NCBI GenBank assembly: GCA_051955535.1
Contig: JBQCGP010000064.1
Coordinates: 1 to 51,091, forward strand
Direction: 5' to 3'
DNA from: 13-2-20CM-68-14 sp051955535
GTDB taxonomy: Bacteria; Actinomycetota; Thermoleophilia; Gaiellales; Gaiellaceae
Length of the DNA: 51,091 nt
Positions 1 to 5,745 of the stretch are shown here, in pieces. The notes beneath the pieces are model-generated. The model made no database searches and had not been told where the DNA came from. It was given only the letters and a program-made list of their open reading frames with translations. Numbering within the stretch: the stretch's first letter is position 1; each line of letters begins with the position of its first letter. The position numbers were made by a program, and so were the translations under genes.

Positions 1-42
1 CTCTTAATCCCAAGGTCGAAGGTTCGAATCCTTCACGGCCCA
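1..42 (+). tRNA. tRNA-Lys(CTT), 3' part
   Basis: Cut by the window edge. Base 1 is position 32 of the tRNA. The 7-nt anticodon loop CTCTTAA (1-7) carries anticodon CTT. It is followed by the anticodon-stem 3' strand (8-12), variable loop AGGTC (13-17), a perfect T-arm with stems GAAGG/CCTTC around TTCGAAT (18-34), the acceptor 3' strand ACGGCCC (35-41) and discriminator A (42). CCA is not encoded, as is common in actinobacteria. The layout matches tRNA-Lys. Confidence 0.93.
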
Positions 43-165
43 TTCCGACCGATGGTGGGAAGCGGGAACCCGCACTCGTCCGAGGGGTGAGGTCGGCGAA
101 ACGGGTGACGTGAGCGAGATCGTGCCCCCATCCGTGCCCCCGCCGGTTTCGATGCCCGAATGAAC
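43..165. other. Spacer downstream of tRNA, no gene seen
   Basis: No convincing coding frame. The only pattern noted is the octamer GTGCCCCC twice (around 124 and 135). No integrase or duplicated tRNA 3' end is visible in the window. Confidence 0.4.
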
Positions 166-191
166 GAGAGCCCCGCTTCGGCGGGGCTCTC
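166..191. terminator. Hairpin, likely bidirectional terminator
   Basis: Perfect 11-bp stem GAGAGCCCCGC / GCGGGGCTCTC around a TTCG tetraloop (177-180). It lies between the tRNA gene reading in from the left and the end of the minus-strand gene at 250. No U-tract follows, which is usual for high-GC actinobacterial terminators. Confidence 0.7.
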
Positions 192-249
192 ACTGCTCCG
201 GCGGCTTCCCCGTTGGCACGCTGGTGCGGGGGCAGCCGCCCTGCCGTCG

Positions 250-459
250 TCACATGTTCGGACAGTGGTGCGAGTGCGAGTTCGAGTTCGGGCTCGAGTT
301 CGACTGCGACTGGGACGGCGTCGTCGTCGTTGACGAGCCACCTGATCCGGACGAAGACGACGAGTTTCCGCTCGCTGCGTTGGCGATCGCGGCGCCGCCG
401 AACGCCATCGCGCCGACGAGTACGACCGCTGCGAGCACCTTCTGCATCCTCGTGACCAT
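250..459 (-). CDS. Small exported Ser/Thr/Asn-rich protein
   Basis: The 69-residue product has a clear Sec signal peptide: basic start MVTRMQK, then a hydrophobic core LAAVVLVGAMAFGGAAI, with probable cleavage after ANA. The mature part is almost only Ser, Gly, Thr, Asn, Gln and Pro, with runs SSSSSG, TTTT and SQSQSNSS. It ends in a His/Cys-containing tail SHSHHCPNM that could bind metal (inference). The start is the ATG at 459: a strong Shine-Dalgarno AGGAGGT sits 5 nt upstream. A TTG one codon earlier is possible. No family recognised; a low-complexity exported or surface peptide is the most that can be said. It is monocistronic and ends at the hairpin at 166-191. Confidence 0.7.
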   Translation of the reverse strand: MVTRMQKVLAAVVLVGAMAFGGAAIANAASGNSSSSSGSGGSSTTTTPSQSQSNSSPNSNSHSHHCPNM

Positions 460-529
460 CAATCACCTCCTTCGGTTGTTCGCCGTCCTCCAGTCAACTG
501 GCGCCACATGTGAGAACGCTGTGAGCCGC

Positions 530-718
530 CTAAAAAGCTCCTAAGGAGCGAGTAACGCGGCGCGTCGGTTCTTTGCAGCGGCGACTGCGATCGACGTCTG
601 TCCGCAGTTGGAACGCCGGGCGAACCTCGTGCTCGGCGCGGCCGCACGCCTCGCAGTACCACAGCACAACGCGGGCACCCTTCCCCACGACGAGCCGACC
701 GCTGAGCTCGACGCACAT
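530..718 (-). CDS. Possible small CxxC protein, uncertain
   Basis: A 62-residue frame starting ATG at 718, 26 nt after the stop of the upstream K+ channel gene on the same strand. It contains WYCEACGR (a CxxC knuckle) and a later lone Cys, in a basic protein. There is no good ribosome binding site, and other open frames cover the same bases, so this may be a chance frame. If it is not a gene, 460-743 is a 284-bp spacer with no other recognisable content. Confidence 0.3.
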   Translation of the reverse strand: MCVELSGRLVVGKGARVVLWYCEACGRAEHEVRPAFQLRTDVDRSRRCKEPTRRVTRSLGAF

Positions 719-743
719 CGGCCGTGTGACTACAGAGTTGCGA

Positions 744-1256
744 CTACCCCCGACTTTCGCGCAGTAGAGCTTCCAAGCGGTCGAGCCGCTCGTTGATGCT
801 GCGCACGTCATGCTCTGTGGCCGGGGCGGCGCCACCGCCAGTGCGCCTCGTCCGCTCGTCGGCCTGTGCTACGAACGAGCTCGTGATCGCCGCCGTGACC
901 ACGGACAGGAAGGCGAGGCCGAGCAGCATCACTAACGCCGCCACGAGCCTCCCCGCGGTGCTCGTCGGGACGTGATCGCCGTAGCCGACGGTGGTGACCG
1001 TCTGGACGGCCCACCAGAGCCCCAGGCCGACCGTTGTGAAGTTCTTGGGGTCGATCGCTGTCATGAGCAGGCCGCAGACAACCGTCGCGGTGGTCGTGAT
1101 CGCGGCGATGACCGTGGCCCCGCCTCGGGGGGTTGCGGCACGATCAATGGCGCGGTCGAGCCAACGCTCGACGCGGGTCTCGTCCTCCACCTGCGCCGAG
1201 TTCGCCTCGGCCGCCGCGCCTCCTACCTCTCTGGCCTGACTACTGAGTAGCAACAT
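744..1256 (-). CDS. Two-TM potassium channel (Ion_trans_2 family)
   Basis: 170 residues. After a soluble N-terminus of about 45 residues come TM1 (VIAAITTTATVVCGLLMTAI, about 49-68), a pore helix and the selectivity filter TVGYGD (about 88-93), then TM2 (LVAALVMLLGLAFLSVVTAAI, about 105-125). The tail DVRSINERLDRLEALLRES looks like a short coiled coil that could support tetramerisation. TVGYGD is diagnostic for K+ selectivity, so a tetrameric K+ pore in the cytoplasmic membrane is well supported. There is no RCK/TrkA-N domain, so gating is not evident. Start is ATG at 1256 with no clear Shine-Dalgarno. It diverges from the secreted-protein gene at 1336. Confidence 0.88.
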   Translation of the reverse strand: MLLLSSQAREVGGAAAEANSAQVEDETRVERWLDRAIDRAATPRGGATVIAAITTTATVVCGLLMTAIDPKNFTTVGLGLWWAVQTVTTVGYGDHVPTSTAGRLVAALVMLLGLAFLSVVTAAITSSFVAQADERTRRTGGGAAPATEHDVRSINERLDRLEALLRESRG

Positions 1257-1335
1257 TCGCGCGTTTTACCGGCGCTTGGGCGTGGCTTGACCGCGGCGAC
1301 CGATGCTTCGGCGACCCCAAACGAAAGGAGTCGTC

Positions 1336-1830
1336 ATGAAGTCATCGCTCATCATGCTGGCCACGGCCGTCGCTGTTGTCGTCGGCGTCTCGGCGGCATC
1401 GGCAACCTCGCGACCGACGCTCGCTCCTACGGCCAAGCGCGCCTGCACGTTCGCAACGCTCCCGCGGGCTACTGCGGCCGGCCAACAGTCGATCTACGGG
1501 CACATCAACTCGCTCACCCGTCGGGGGACTCATTATCTCCTCCGCTTCGACCCCGCGTTGCTTCTCAGCGGTCTGACCGCGAGCCGTGCGTCACTCGCAG
1601 ACACCGGCTCGGCCGACGTGCCCAACGACACCTACACGCGGGACGAGACGCACAAGCTGCTCACCTTCCTCGTCCCCGCGGGCGCGCGGGTCACCGTCCT
1701 GGCCCATGCAACCTGCTCGACGCGAACGACGATCGCGAGGCTGGCGAAGTCAACGACCCGGAGCCGTCGCTTCTGGATCCAGGTCCGGATCGACACCGTC
1801 CGCTCGATCGATGAGCAGTACCACCCGTAG
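1336..1830 (+). CDS. Exported protein of unknown function
   Basis: 164 residues with a typical signal peptide: MKSS, then hydrophobic LIMLATAVAVVVGVSAASA, with probable cleavage near residue 23. The mature domain has two Cys (ACTF and ATCST contexts) that could form a disulfide, and several Arg/Thr-rich stretches. Start is the ATG at 1336: AAAGGAG lies 6 nt upstream, whereas the ATG at 1303 has no such site. No family recognised. It stands alone, with a terminator-like hairpin following at 1839-1879. Confidence 0.75.
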   Translation: MKSSLIMLATAVAVVVGVSAASATSRPTLAPTAKRACTFATLPRATAAGQQSIYGHINSLTRRGTHYLLRFDPALLLSGLTASRASLADTGSADVPNDTYTRDETHKLLTFLVPAGARVTVLAHATCSTRTTIARLAKSTTRSRRFWIQVRIDTVRSIDEQYHP

Positions 1831-1838
1831 GCTCAGCG

Positions 1839-1879
1839 CTGGACGAGCCCGCCCAGGGCGATGGCGGGCTCTCGTCCAG
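1839..1879 (+). terminator. Hairpin after exported-protein gene
   Basis: Long inverted repeat: CTGGACGAGCCCGCC (1839-1853) pairs with GGCGGGCT-CT-CGTCCAG (1863-1879) with a 2-nt bulge and a 9-nt loop. It starts 9 nt after the stop codon at 1830. Confidence 0.65.
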
Positions 1880-1998
1880 TGCCGGTCGACACCGCTTGCA
1901 AGCCGGCACACGCTCGTGAGTCGCGGCCGCACAGGTCGGCTGCGACGACGACTGTGGGCGGGGTGGGCACGGCTAGGCAGGCCTTGACCTTCGTCCAT

Positions 1999-2027
1999 TG
2001 TTTTGCTTCGGACCCCGCTTGTATAAG
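1999..2027 (+). promoter_or_regulatory. Possible sigma70-type promoter
   Basis: TTGTTT (1999-2004), a 17-bp spacer, then TATAAG (2022-2027). AT-rich for its surroundings. No plus-strand gene follows before the hairpin at 2065-2100, so it would make a short RNA of about 65 nt or lie antisense to the chrB operon end. The spacing is good but the evidence is only two hexamers. Confidence 0.3.
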
Positions 2028-2064
2028 TGACTAAGCCTCTTCATGACCGATGGGGGGTTGGACC

Positions 2065-2100
2065 GCTGTGCGGCGCGTATCCCCGTATGCGCCGCACAGC
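2065..2100. terminator. Hairpin terminator of split-chrB operon
   Basis: Perfect 12-bp stem GCTGTGCGGCGC (2065-2076) / GCGCCGCACAGC (2089-2100) with a 12-nt loop. It lies 5 nt beyond the stop of the minus-strand gene at 2106. Confidence 0.7.
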
Positions 2101-2105
2101 GCCCG

Positions 2106-2519
2106 TTATCGCGTTCGGCGTGCGTTCACCGCGTAGAGCCCGTCGAACAGGGGGTCGGTGATTGCGAGGAGGTCCTCGTCGCTCCTTACTTCCGATAAGC
2201 CCCTGATCAGGACGTCCAAACCCCTGGCTTCAGGAGCGTCGAATAGCTCGTCGTTCAGATCGGCTTCGTGGACGATCTTTCCGATCTCGTGCAACGCATC
2301 GTCATGGAGGTCGTAGCGCTGGAGGATCGTCTCGAAGCTGCACGAGCCGTTGTGATGGCCGAGGTCTGCGCCACGGATGTCGAACGGGATCGCGCCGGCG
2401 GGAACCTCATCTGGATCGTCGACAAAGACAAATTCTGCGGCGCTGTCAAGGAAGCGCCCGATCAGCCACGCGCACGCTGCGCGGTCGACGTGACAGTGTG
2501 CCCGCGTCGCCCAAATCAC
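2106..2519 (-). CDS. ChrB C-terminal-domain protein
   Basis: 137 residues matching the C-terminal domain of ChrB (chromate resistance family). The family signature appears as HVDRAACAWLIGRFLD near residue 10, followed by FVFVDDPDEVPAGAIPFD, a Gly/His/Cys patch (ADLGHHNGSCSFE) and an acidic segment with HEADLND. In classical ChrB this domain is fused to an N-terminal regulatory domain; here that half is the preceding gene. The GTG start overlaps the preceding TGA by 4 nt (GTGA), so the two halves are translationally coupled and likely act together. Role in this organism (chromate or another stress) is inference. Confidence 0.85.
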   Translation of the reverse strand: MIWATRAHCHVDRAACAWLIGRFLDSAAEFVFVDDPDEVPAGAIPFDIRGADLGHHNGSCSFETILQRYDLHDDALHEIGKIVHEADLNDELFDAPEARGLDVLIRGLSEVRSDEDLLAITDPLFDGLYAVNARRTR

Positions 2520-2965
2520 TCAACGACCTCGACCAGTTTGGCCAGGCGCTCGACGGCCGCGTGTGCGTCCTCGCGCTCAGGGGGTGGAAAGAAGTCACGC
2601 GCGACGATGGCATGCAGAGTCCGCCTCAGCCGCCGGAGGGTCCGTCGCCGTGCGACAGCGTCCATCGGCGCTGCATGGGCCGCCTCGATGACCAAGCGGT
2701 AGTCGGCCGCGACCGCTGCGGCGAGCCGCTCCTGCAGCGCATGCTCCTCGCGTCGTGAGCTCGGCCGGGCGAGCCAGAGGGTCGCTTCGCCACCGGCGTC
2801 GGTGACTTCCTCGGCTGCCCACTCGAGGTGCTCGCGGGTGTCAGGGCGGGCGGGCAGCGCGACCAGGCCGTCCCCAAGCTGAGCGACGCCGAGTCGCTTC
2901 AGCCTGCGCCAGACCGAGATCCGCGGCGTCGAAGGCTCACGCGGCATCCGATAGGCGAGCAGCAT
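2516..2965 (-). CDS. ChrB N-terminal-domain protein
   Basis: 149 residues beginning MLLAYRMPREPSTPRISVWR, then RRLKRLGVAQLGDGLVALP. This is the typical start of the ChrB N-terminal (PaaX-like, putative DNA-binding) domain: short beta strand, then Trp-Arg-Arg-Leu helix. The C-terminal half is an Arg/Ala-rich helical region ending at a 4-nt overlap with the ChrB-C gene. Start is the ATG at 2965, because AAGGAG (2971-2976) lies 5 nt upstream of it; the ATG at 2986 is upstream of that site. In chromate-resistance operons ChrB is a metal-sensing regulator, so this protein is the natural candidate to bind the palindrome at 3012-3029 between it and the MFS gene (inference). Confidence 0.82.
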   Translation of the reverse strand: MLLAYRMPREPSTPRISVWRRLKRLGVAQLGDGLVALPARPDTREHLEWAAEEVTDAGGEATLWLARPSSRREEHALQERLAAAVAADYRLVIEAAHAAPMDAVARRRTLRRLRRTLHAIVARDFFPPPEREDAHAAVERLAKLVEVVE

Positions 2966-2990
2966 CCACTCTCCTTGGGTCGGCATGTGT

Positions 2991-3032
2991 TTGACAGCGT
3001 AGCGAAACCATGGTTACGTCAACGTAACCGTG
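2991..3032 (+). promoter_or_regulatory. Palindromic operator and promoter of MFS gene
   Basis: A perfect inverted repeat GGTTACGT-CA-ACGTAACC (3012-3029) ends directly against the GTG start codon at 3030. A further half-site TGGTTAC overlaps that start (3031-3037). TTGACA at 2991-2996 is a consensus -35. A 17-bp spacer places the -10 inside the palindrome (about 3014-3019), so a bound protein would block RNA polymerase. Transcription would then begin close to the GTG, giving a leaderless or nearly leaderless mRNA; no Shine-Dalgarno precedes the start. The element lies in the divergent gap with the ChrB genes. Confidence 0.6.
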
Positions 3033-4262
3033 GTTACAGAAACACATCGACGGACGCACGGCCTCCGGCTTCCGCGCGCCGTCTACGTGCTCCAAGCGGG
3101 GCTCGTGCTGAACGCGCTCGGCAACGGTGCTGCGGCTCCCTTCCTCGTGATCTACCTCCACGACGTGCGTGGGATCTCGCTTGCGCTCTCCGGCCTGGTG
3201 GGCGCGACTGGCGCTTGCAGCGCGCTCGTGAGCTCACTCGCCGCAGGCTCGGTTGGCGACCGAGTCGGCGCGCGCCCGACCATGGTCGGCGGGTTGCTGC
3301 TGTCGTCGACCGCTTATCTCCTCTATCCCCTGGTCCGTCAGGCTTGGGAAGCCCTGGCACTTGCCGTCGTCGCCGGTGCCGGCAGCGGCACGTGGCTGAC
3401 GATGCAGTCGAGCTTCCTTGCGGCGATCGTCCCGCGCGAGCTGCGGCACACGGCCTTCGCCCAGCAGCGCGTGGTGGCGAACCTCGGGCTCGGCCTCGGG
3501 GGCTTCGCTGGAGGTCTTCTCGTCAGCGCTACCGACCCGGCGACCTTTACTCGACTGTTCCTGTTCAACGCCGCCACGTTTCTTTTGTACATCGGCTTTG
3601 CCCTTCGCCTCCCACAGACACGCGCAGAGCCGGGCGCCGCGAAAGCCGTCGGCTACCGAGCCGCATTGGCCGATCGGCCGTTCCGGCGGCTGACGCATGT
3701 GCACTTTCTGCTCGTGGCCGGAGGAGTCTCGCTGCTCCCGTCGCTCTTCCCGGTCTTCGCGCACAACCACGCACACGCGAGCGAGCGGGTGATCGGCCTG
3801 CTCTTCCTCTTGAACTCGCTGTTGATCGTCGTCGCGCAGCTCCCGATCGCGAAGGCGCACGAGGGCCATCGTCGAGCGATGGGGCTGGCGGCGACGGCTG
3901 CGCTCTTCGCGTCGACCTGGCTACTCGTGCTCGGCAGCGCCTCCCTCGGCCCGATCGCGGCAATCGCTGTCCTCGTGCTCGCCGTGCTCGTCTTTGGCCT
4001 GGGCGAGTGTCTCTACGACACGGTTTTCGGACCCCTCGTCTCCGACCTCGCACCGGAAGCGGCGCGCGGCCGCTACATGGCGGTCGGCGGTTTCGCCTGG
4101 CAGCTTGGCTTTATCGCCGGGCCAGGCCTCGGCGGTTTGCTGCTGACCGCCGGCGGTGCGGCGCTCTGGCTGCCCGCGGCGGCGGTGTGCATCGCGGGCG
4201 GTCTTGCCGCGGTGCGGCTCGATCGCGAGCTTCCAGATGACTACCGTGCTACACCGAAATGA
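3030..4262 (+). CDS. MFS transporter
   Basis: 410 residues with about 12 membrane segments. The MFS motif A appears as GSVGDRVGARPTM in the loop after TM2 (about residues 73-85). A charged central loop near residues 190-215 (QTRAEPGAAKAVGYR) separates two six-helix halves. This is a drug/proton-antiporter-like exporter; the substrate cannot be read from the sequence. Start is the GTG at 3030, because the nearby ATG at 3010 runs into a stop within five codons. It is divergent from the split chrB pair across the 3012-3029 palindrome, so it is likely a ChrB-controlled exporter (inference). Confidence 0.88.
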   Translation: MVTETHRRTHGLRLPRAVYVLQAGLVLNALGNGAAAPFLVIYLHDVRGISLALSGLVGATGACSALVSSLAAGSVGDRVGARPTMVGGLLLSSTAYLLYPLVRQAWEALALAVVAGAGSGTWLTMQSSFLAAIVPRELRHTAFAQQRVVANLGLGLGGFAGGLLVSATDPATFTRLFLFNAATFLLYIGFALRLPQTRAEPGAAKAVGYRAALADRPFRRLTHVHFLLVAGGVSLLPSLFPVFAHNHAHASERVIGLLFLLNSLLIVVAQLPIAKAHEGHRRAMGLAATAALFASTWLLVLGSASLGPIAAIAVLVLAVLVFGLGECLYDTVFGPLVSDLAPEAARGRYMAVGGFAWQLGFIAGPGLGGLLLTAGGAALWLPAAAVCIAGGLAAVRLDRELPDDYRATPK

Positions 4263-4264
4263 GA

Positions 4265-4288
4265 ACGGGGCGGCTCTGGCCGCCCCGT
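4265..4288. terminator. Bidirectional terminator
   Basis: 9-bp GC stem ACGGGGCGG (4265-4273) / CCGCCCCGT (4280-4288), loop CTCTGG. It sits between convergent genes: 3 nt after the MFS stop and 24 nt beyond the end of the DUF6458 gene. Confidence 0.75.
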
Positions 4289-4311
4289 CCGATTCCGTCG
4301 CTTGCCGATTC

Positions 4312-4545
4312 CTAGTAGCCCGGGCCCGGCGGTGGCTCTTCGGCATACCCGCCGCGGCGGCGCGACCAGTAGCCGGGGCCCGCCCACGACGACCAGAAGA
4401 CCATCGAGATCACGAGGCCGACGGCCCCGACGATCATCAGGATCCAGCCGATCGCGTCTTCGTTGACGCCGCCGACGCTACCGGTGACGCCCCAGACCAG
4501 GATTGCACCTGCAGCGACCAGAATCAGGCTTACTCCGACACCCAT
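4312..4545 (-). CDS. DUF6458 family small membrane protein
   Basis: 77 residues. Two membrane segments: MGVGVSLILVAAGAILVWGV at the N-terminus and IGWILMIVGAVGLVISMVFW near 35-54, joined by a short loop with NEDAIGW. A basic/Gly/Tyr/Pro tail follows (RRRGGYAEEPPPGPGY). The pattern MGVGVSxxLIAxGAIL...GWILMxVGxxGL is the hallmark of DUF6458, widespread in actinobacteria and of unknown function. The start at 4545 is fixed by GAAAGGAG 7 nt upstream. It is divergent from the cytochrome oxidase operon; the roughly 200-bp gap presumably holds both promoters. Confidence 0.85.
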   Translation of the reverse strand: MGVGVSLILVAAGAILVWGVTGSVGGVNEDAIGWILMIVGAVGLVISMVFWSSWAGPGYWSRRRGGYAEEPPPGPGY

Positions 4546-4743
4546 TGGTTCTCCTTTCCGGGCCTTCCTCTCGTGGCCCGCAGCGGACGGTGTACCCACG
4601 CTTACTTCGGTGGAAACTGCCGTTCGTAAGCAGTTGTAAAACGCCGTACGCCTCCAGATCGATACGCGCTTGTGACGCTTGTTCGTAAGAGGCGTCCGGC
4701 ACCCGGATTGAGTAGGCTCGCTGCCGTGCGCAGGGGAGTGCTC
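4546..4743. other. Divergent intergenic region (DUF6458 / ctaC)
   Basis: About 200 bp with lower GC than the neighbours. The 8-mer TTCGTAAG occurs twice (about 4624 and 4683), 59 bp apart, on the ctaC side. This could be a regulator half-site pair, but no consensus promoter is obvious. Confidence 0.3.
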
Positions 4744-5745
4744 GTGCGCGTTGTCGCGGTCGGGCTTGCCGCCGCCGCAGTGGCGGTCGCGGTTGCGCTT
4801 CTCGTTCCCTGGCTGCCGACGTCGGCCTCGAAGCAGGCGGACCGGATTGATTTCGTCTTCTGGTTCGTCACGGGGATCTGCATCGCGATCTTCTCGCTCG
4901 TCGCGGGTGTGATCGTCTACGCGGTGGTGCGCTTCCGCGCCCGGCCGGACGACGACTCAGACGGCGCGCCGATCCACGGGCACACGGGCCTCGAGATCGT
5001 CTGGACGGCGGTGCCCGCGGCCCTCGTGACCGCGATCGCGGTCGTCAGCGCCGTGGCTCTCGCGGAGAACGACCATCTGCCGAAGCACCACATGCGTGTG
5101 AGCGTGACGGCGCAGCAGTTCGCCTGGTCGTTCACGTACCCGGAGGAAAAGGGACTGACGGTGTCCGTGCTCCACTTGCCCATCCACGAGGCGGTCGAGC
5201 TGAAGATGCGCAGCAAGGACGTGATCCACTCGTTCTGGGTGCCGCAGTTCAGCCAGAAGCAGGACGTCGTGCCGGGAATCACCACGCGACTTGTGATCAC
5301 GCCGACACGGCTGGGCACCTACCCGGTCGTCTGCACCGAGCTGTGCGGCGAGGGCCACGCGCTCATGCGGAGCACCGCGGTGGTGCAGACCCCGAGCGCG
5401 TTCGCTGCCTGGGTGAAGGCCCAGGAGAAGCTCGCGGAACAGGCACAGGGCGGCGCCGGCGGCGGCCCCGGCCTCGCCGCGTTCAACAGCAACGGCTGCT
5501 CTGCCTGTCACACGTTCAAGCCCGCCGGTTCGACCGGAACTACGGGGCCCGACCTCGATAATCTCGCGACCTACGCGCGGCGGGCCGGGAAGCCGCTCGC
5601 CGCCTTCATCGAGCAGTCGATTGTCGATCCGAACAAGTACATCGAGAAGGGGTATCAGCCGGGGATCATGCCGACCACCTTCAAGTCGCTGCCCAAGGAC
5701 CAGCTCGACGCGCTGGTCCAGTTCCTGAGCCAGGGCAAGAAGTGA
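4744..5745 (+). CDS. ctaC: Cytochrome c oxidase subunit II with fused cytochrome c (caa3 type)
   Basis: 333 residues from the GTG at 4744, chosen because AGGGGAG lies 5 nt upstream; in-frame GTGs at 4726 and 4672 are possible. An N-terminal hydrophobic segment is followed by the two-TM hairpin (FVFWFVTGICIAIFSLVAGV and the second around VWTAVPAALVTAIAVV). The cupredoxin domain carries the CuA ligands: His162 and C197-x3-C201-x3-H205-x2-M208 in CTELCGEGHALM. After a Gly-rich linker, a cytochrome c domain has CSACH (252-256) and a probable axial Met in GIMPTTF. It accepts electrons from cytochrome c at the outer membrane face and passes them to subunit I. First gene of the oxidase operon; its TGA overlaps the ctaD start (GTGA). 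Confidence 0.95.
   Translation: MRVVAVGLAAAAVAVAVALLVPWLPTSASKQADRIDFVFWFVTGICIAIFSLVAGVIVYAVVRFRARPDDDSDGAPIHGHTGLEIVWTAVPAALVTAIAVVSAVALAENDHLPKHHMRVSVTAQQFAWSFTYPEEKGLTVSVLHLPIHEAVELKMRSKDVIHSFWVPQFSQKQDVVPGITTRLVITPTRLGTYPVVCTELCGEGHALMRSTAVVQTPSAFAAWVKAQEKLAEQAQGGAGGGPGLAAFNSNGCSACHTFKPAGSTGTTGPDLDNLATYARRAGKPLAAFIEQSIVDPNKYIEKGYQPGIMPTTFKSLPKDQLDALVQFLSQGKK

Noticed and set aside
1..165. tRNA 3' end as an integration site with GTGCCCCC repeats nearby
   Set aside because: No integrase, no duplicated tRNA end and no phage genes in the window.
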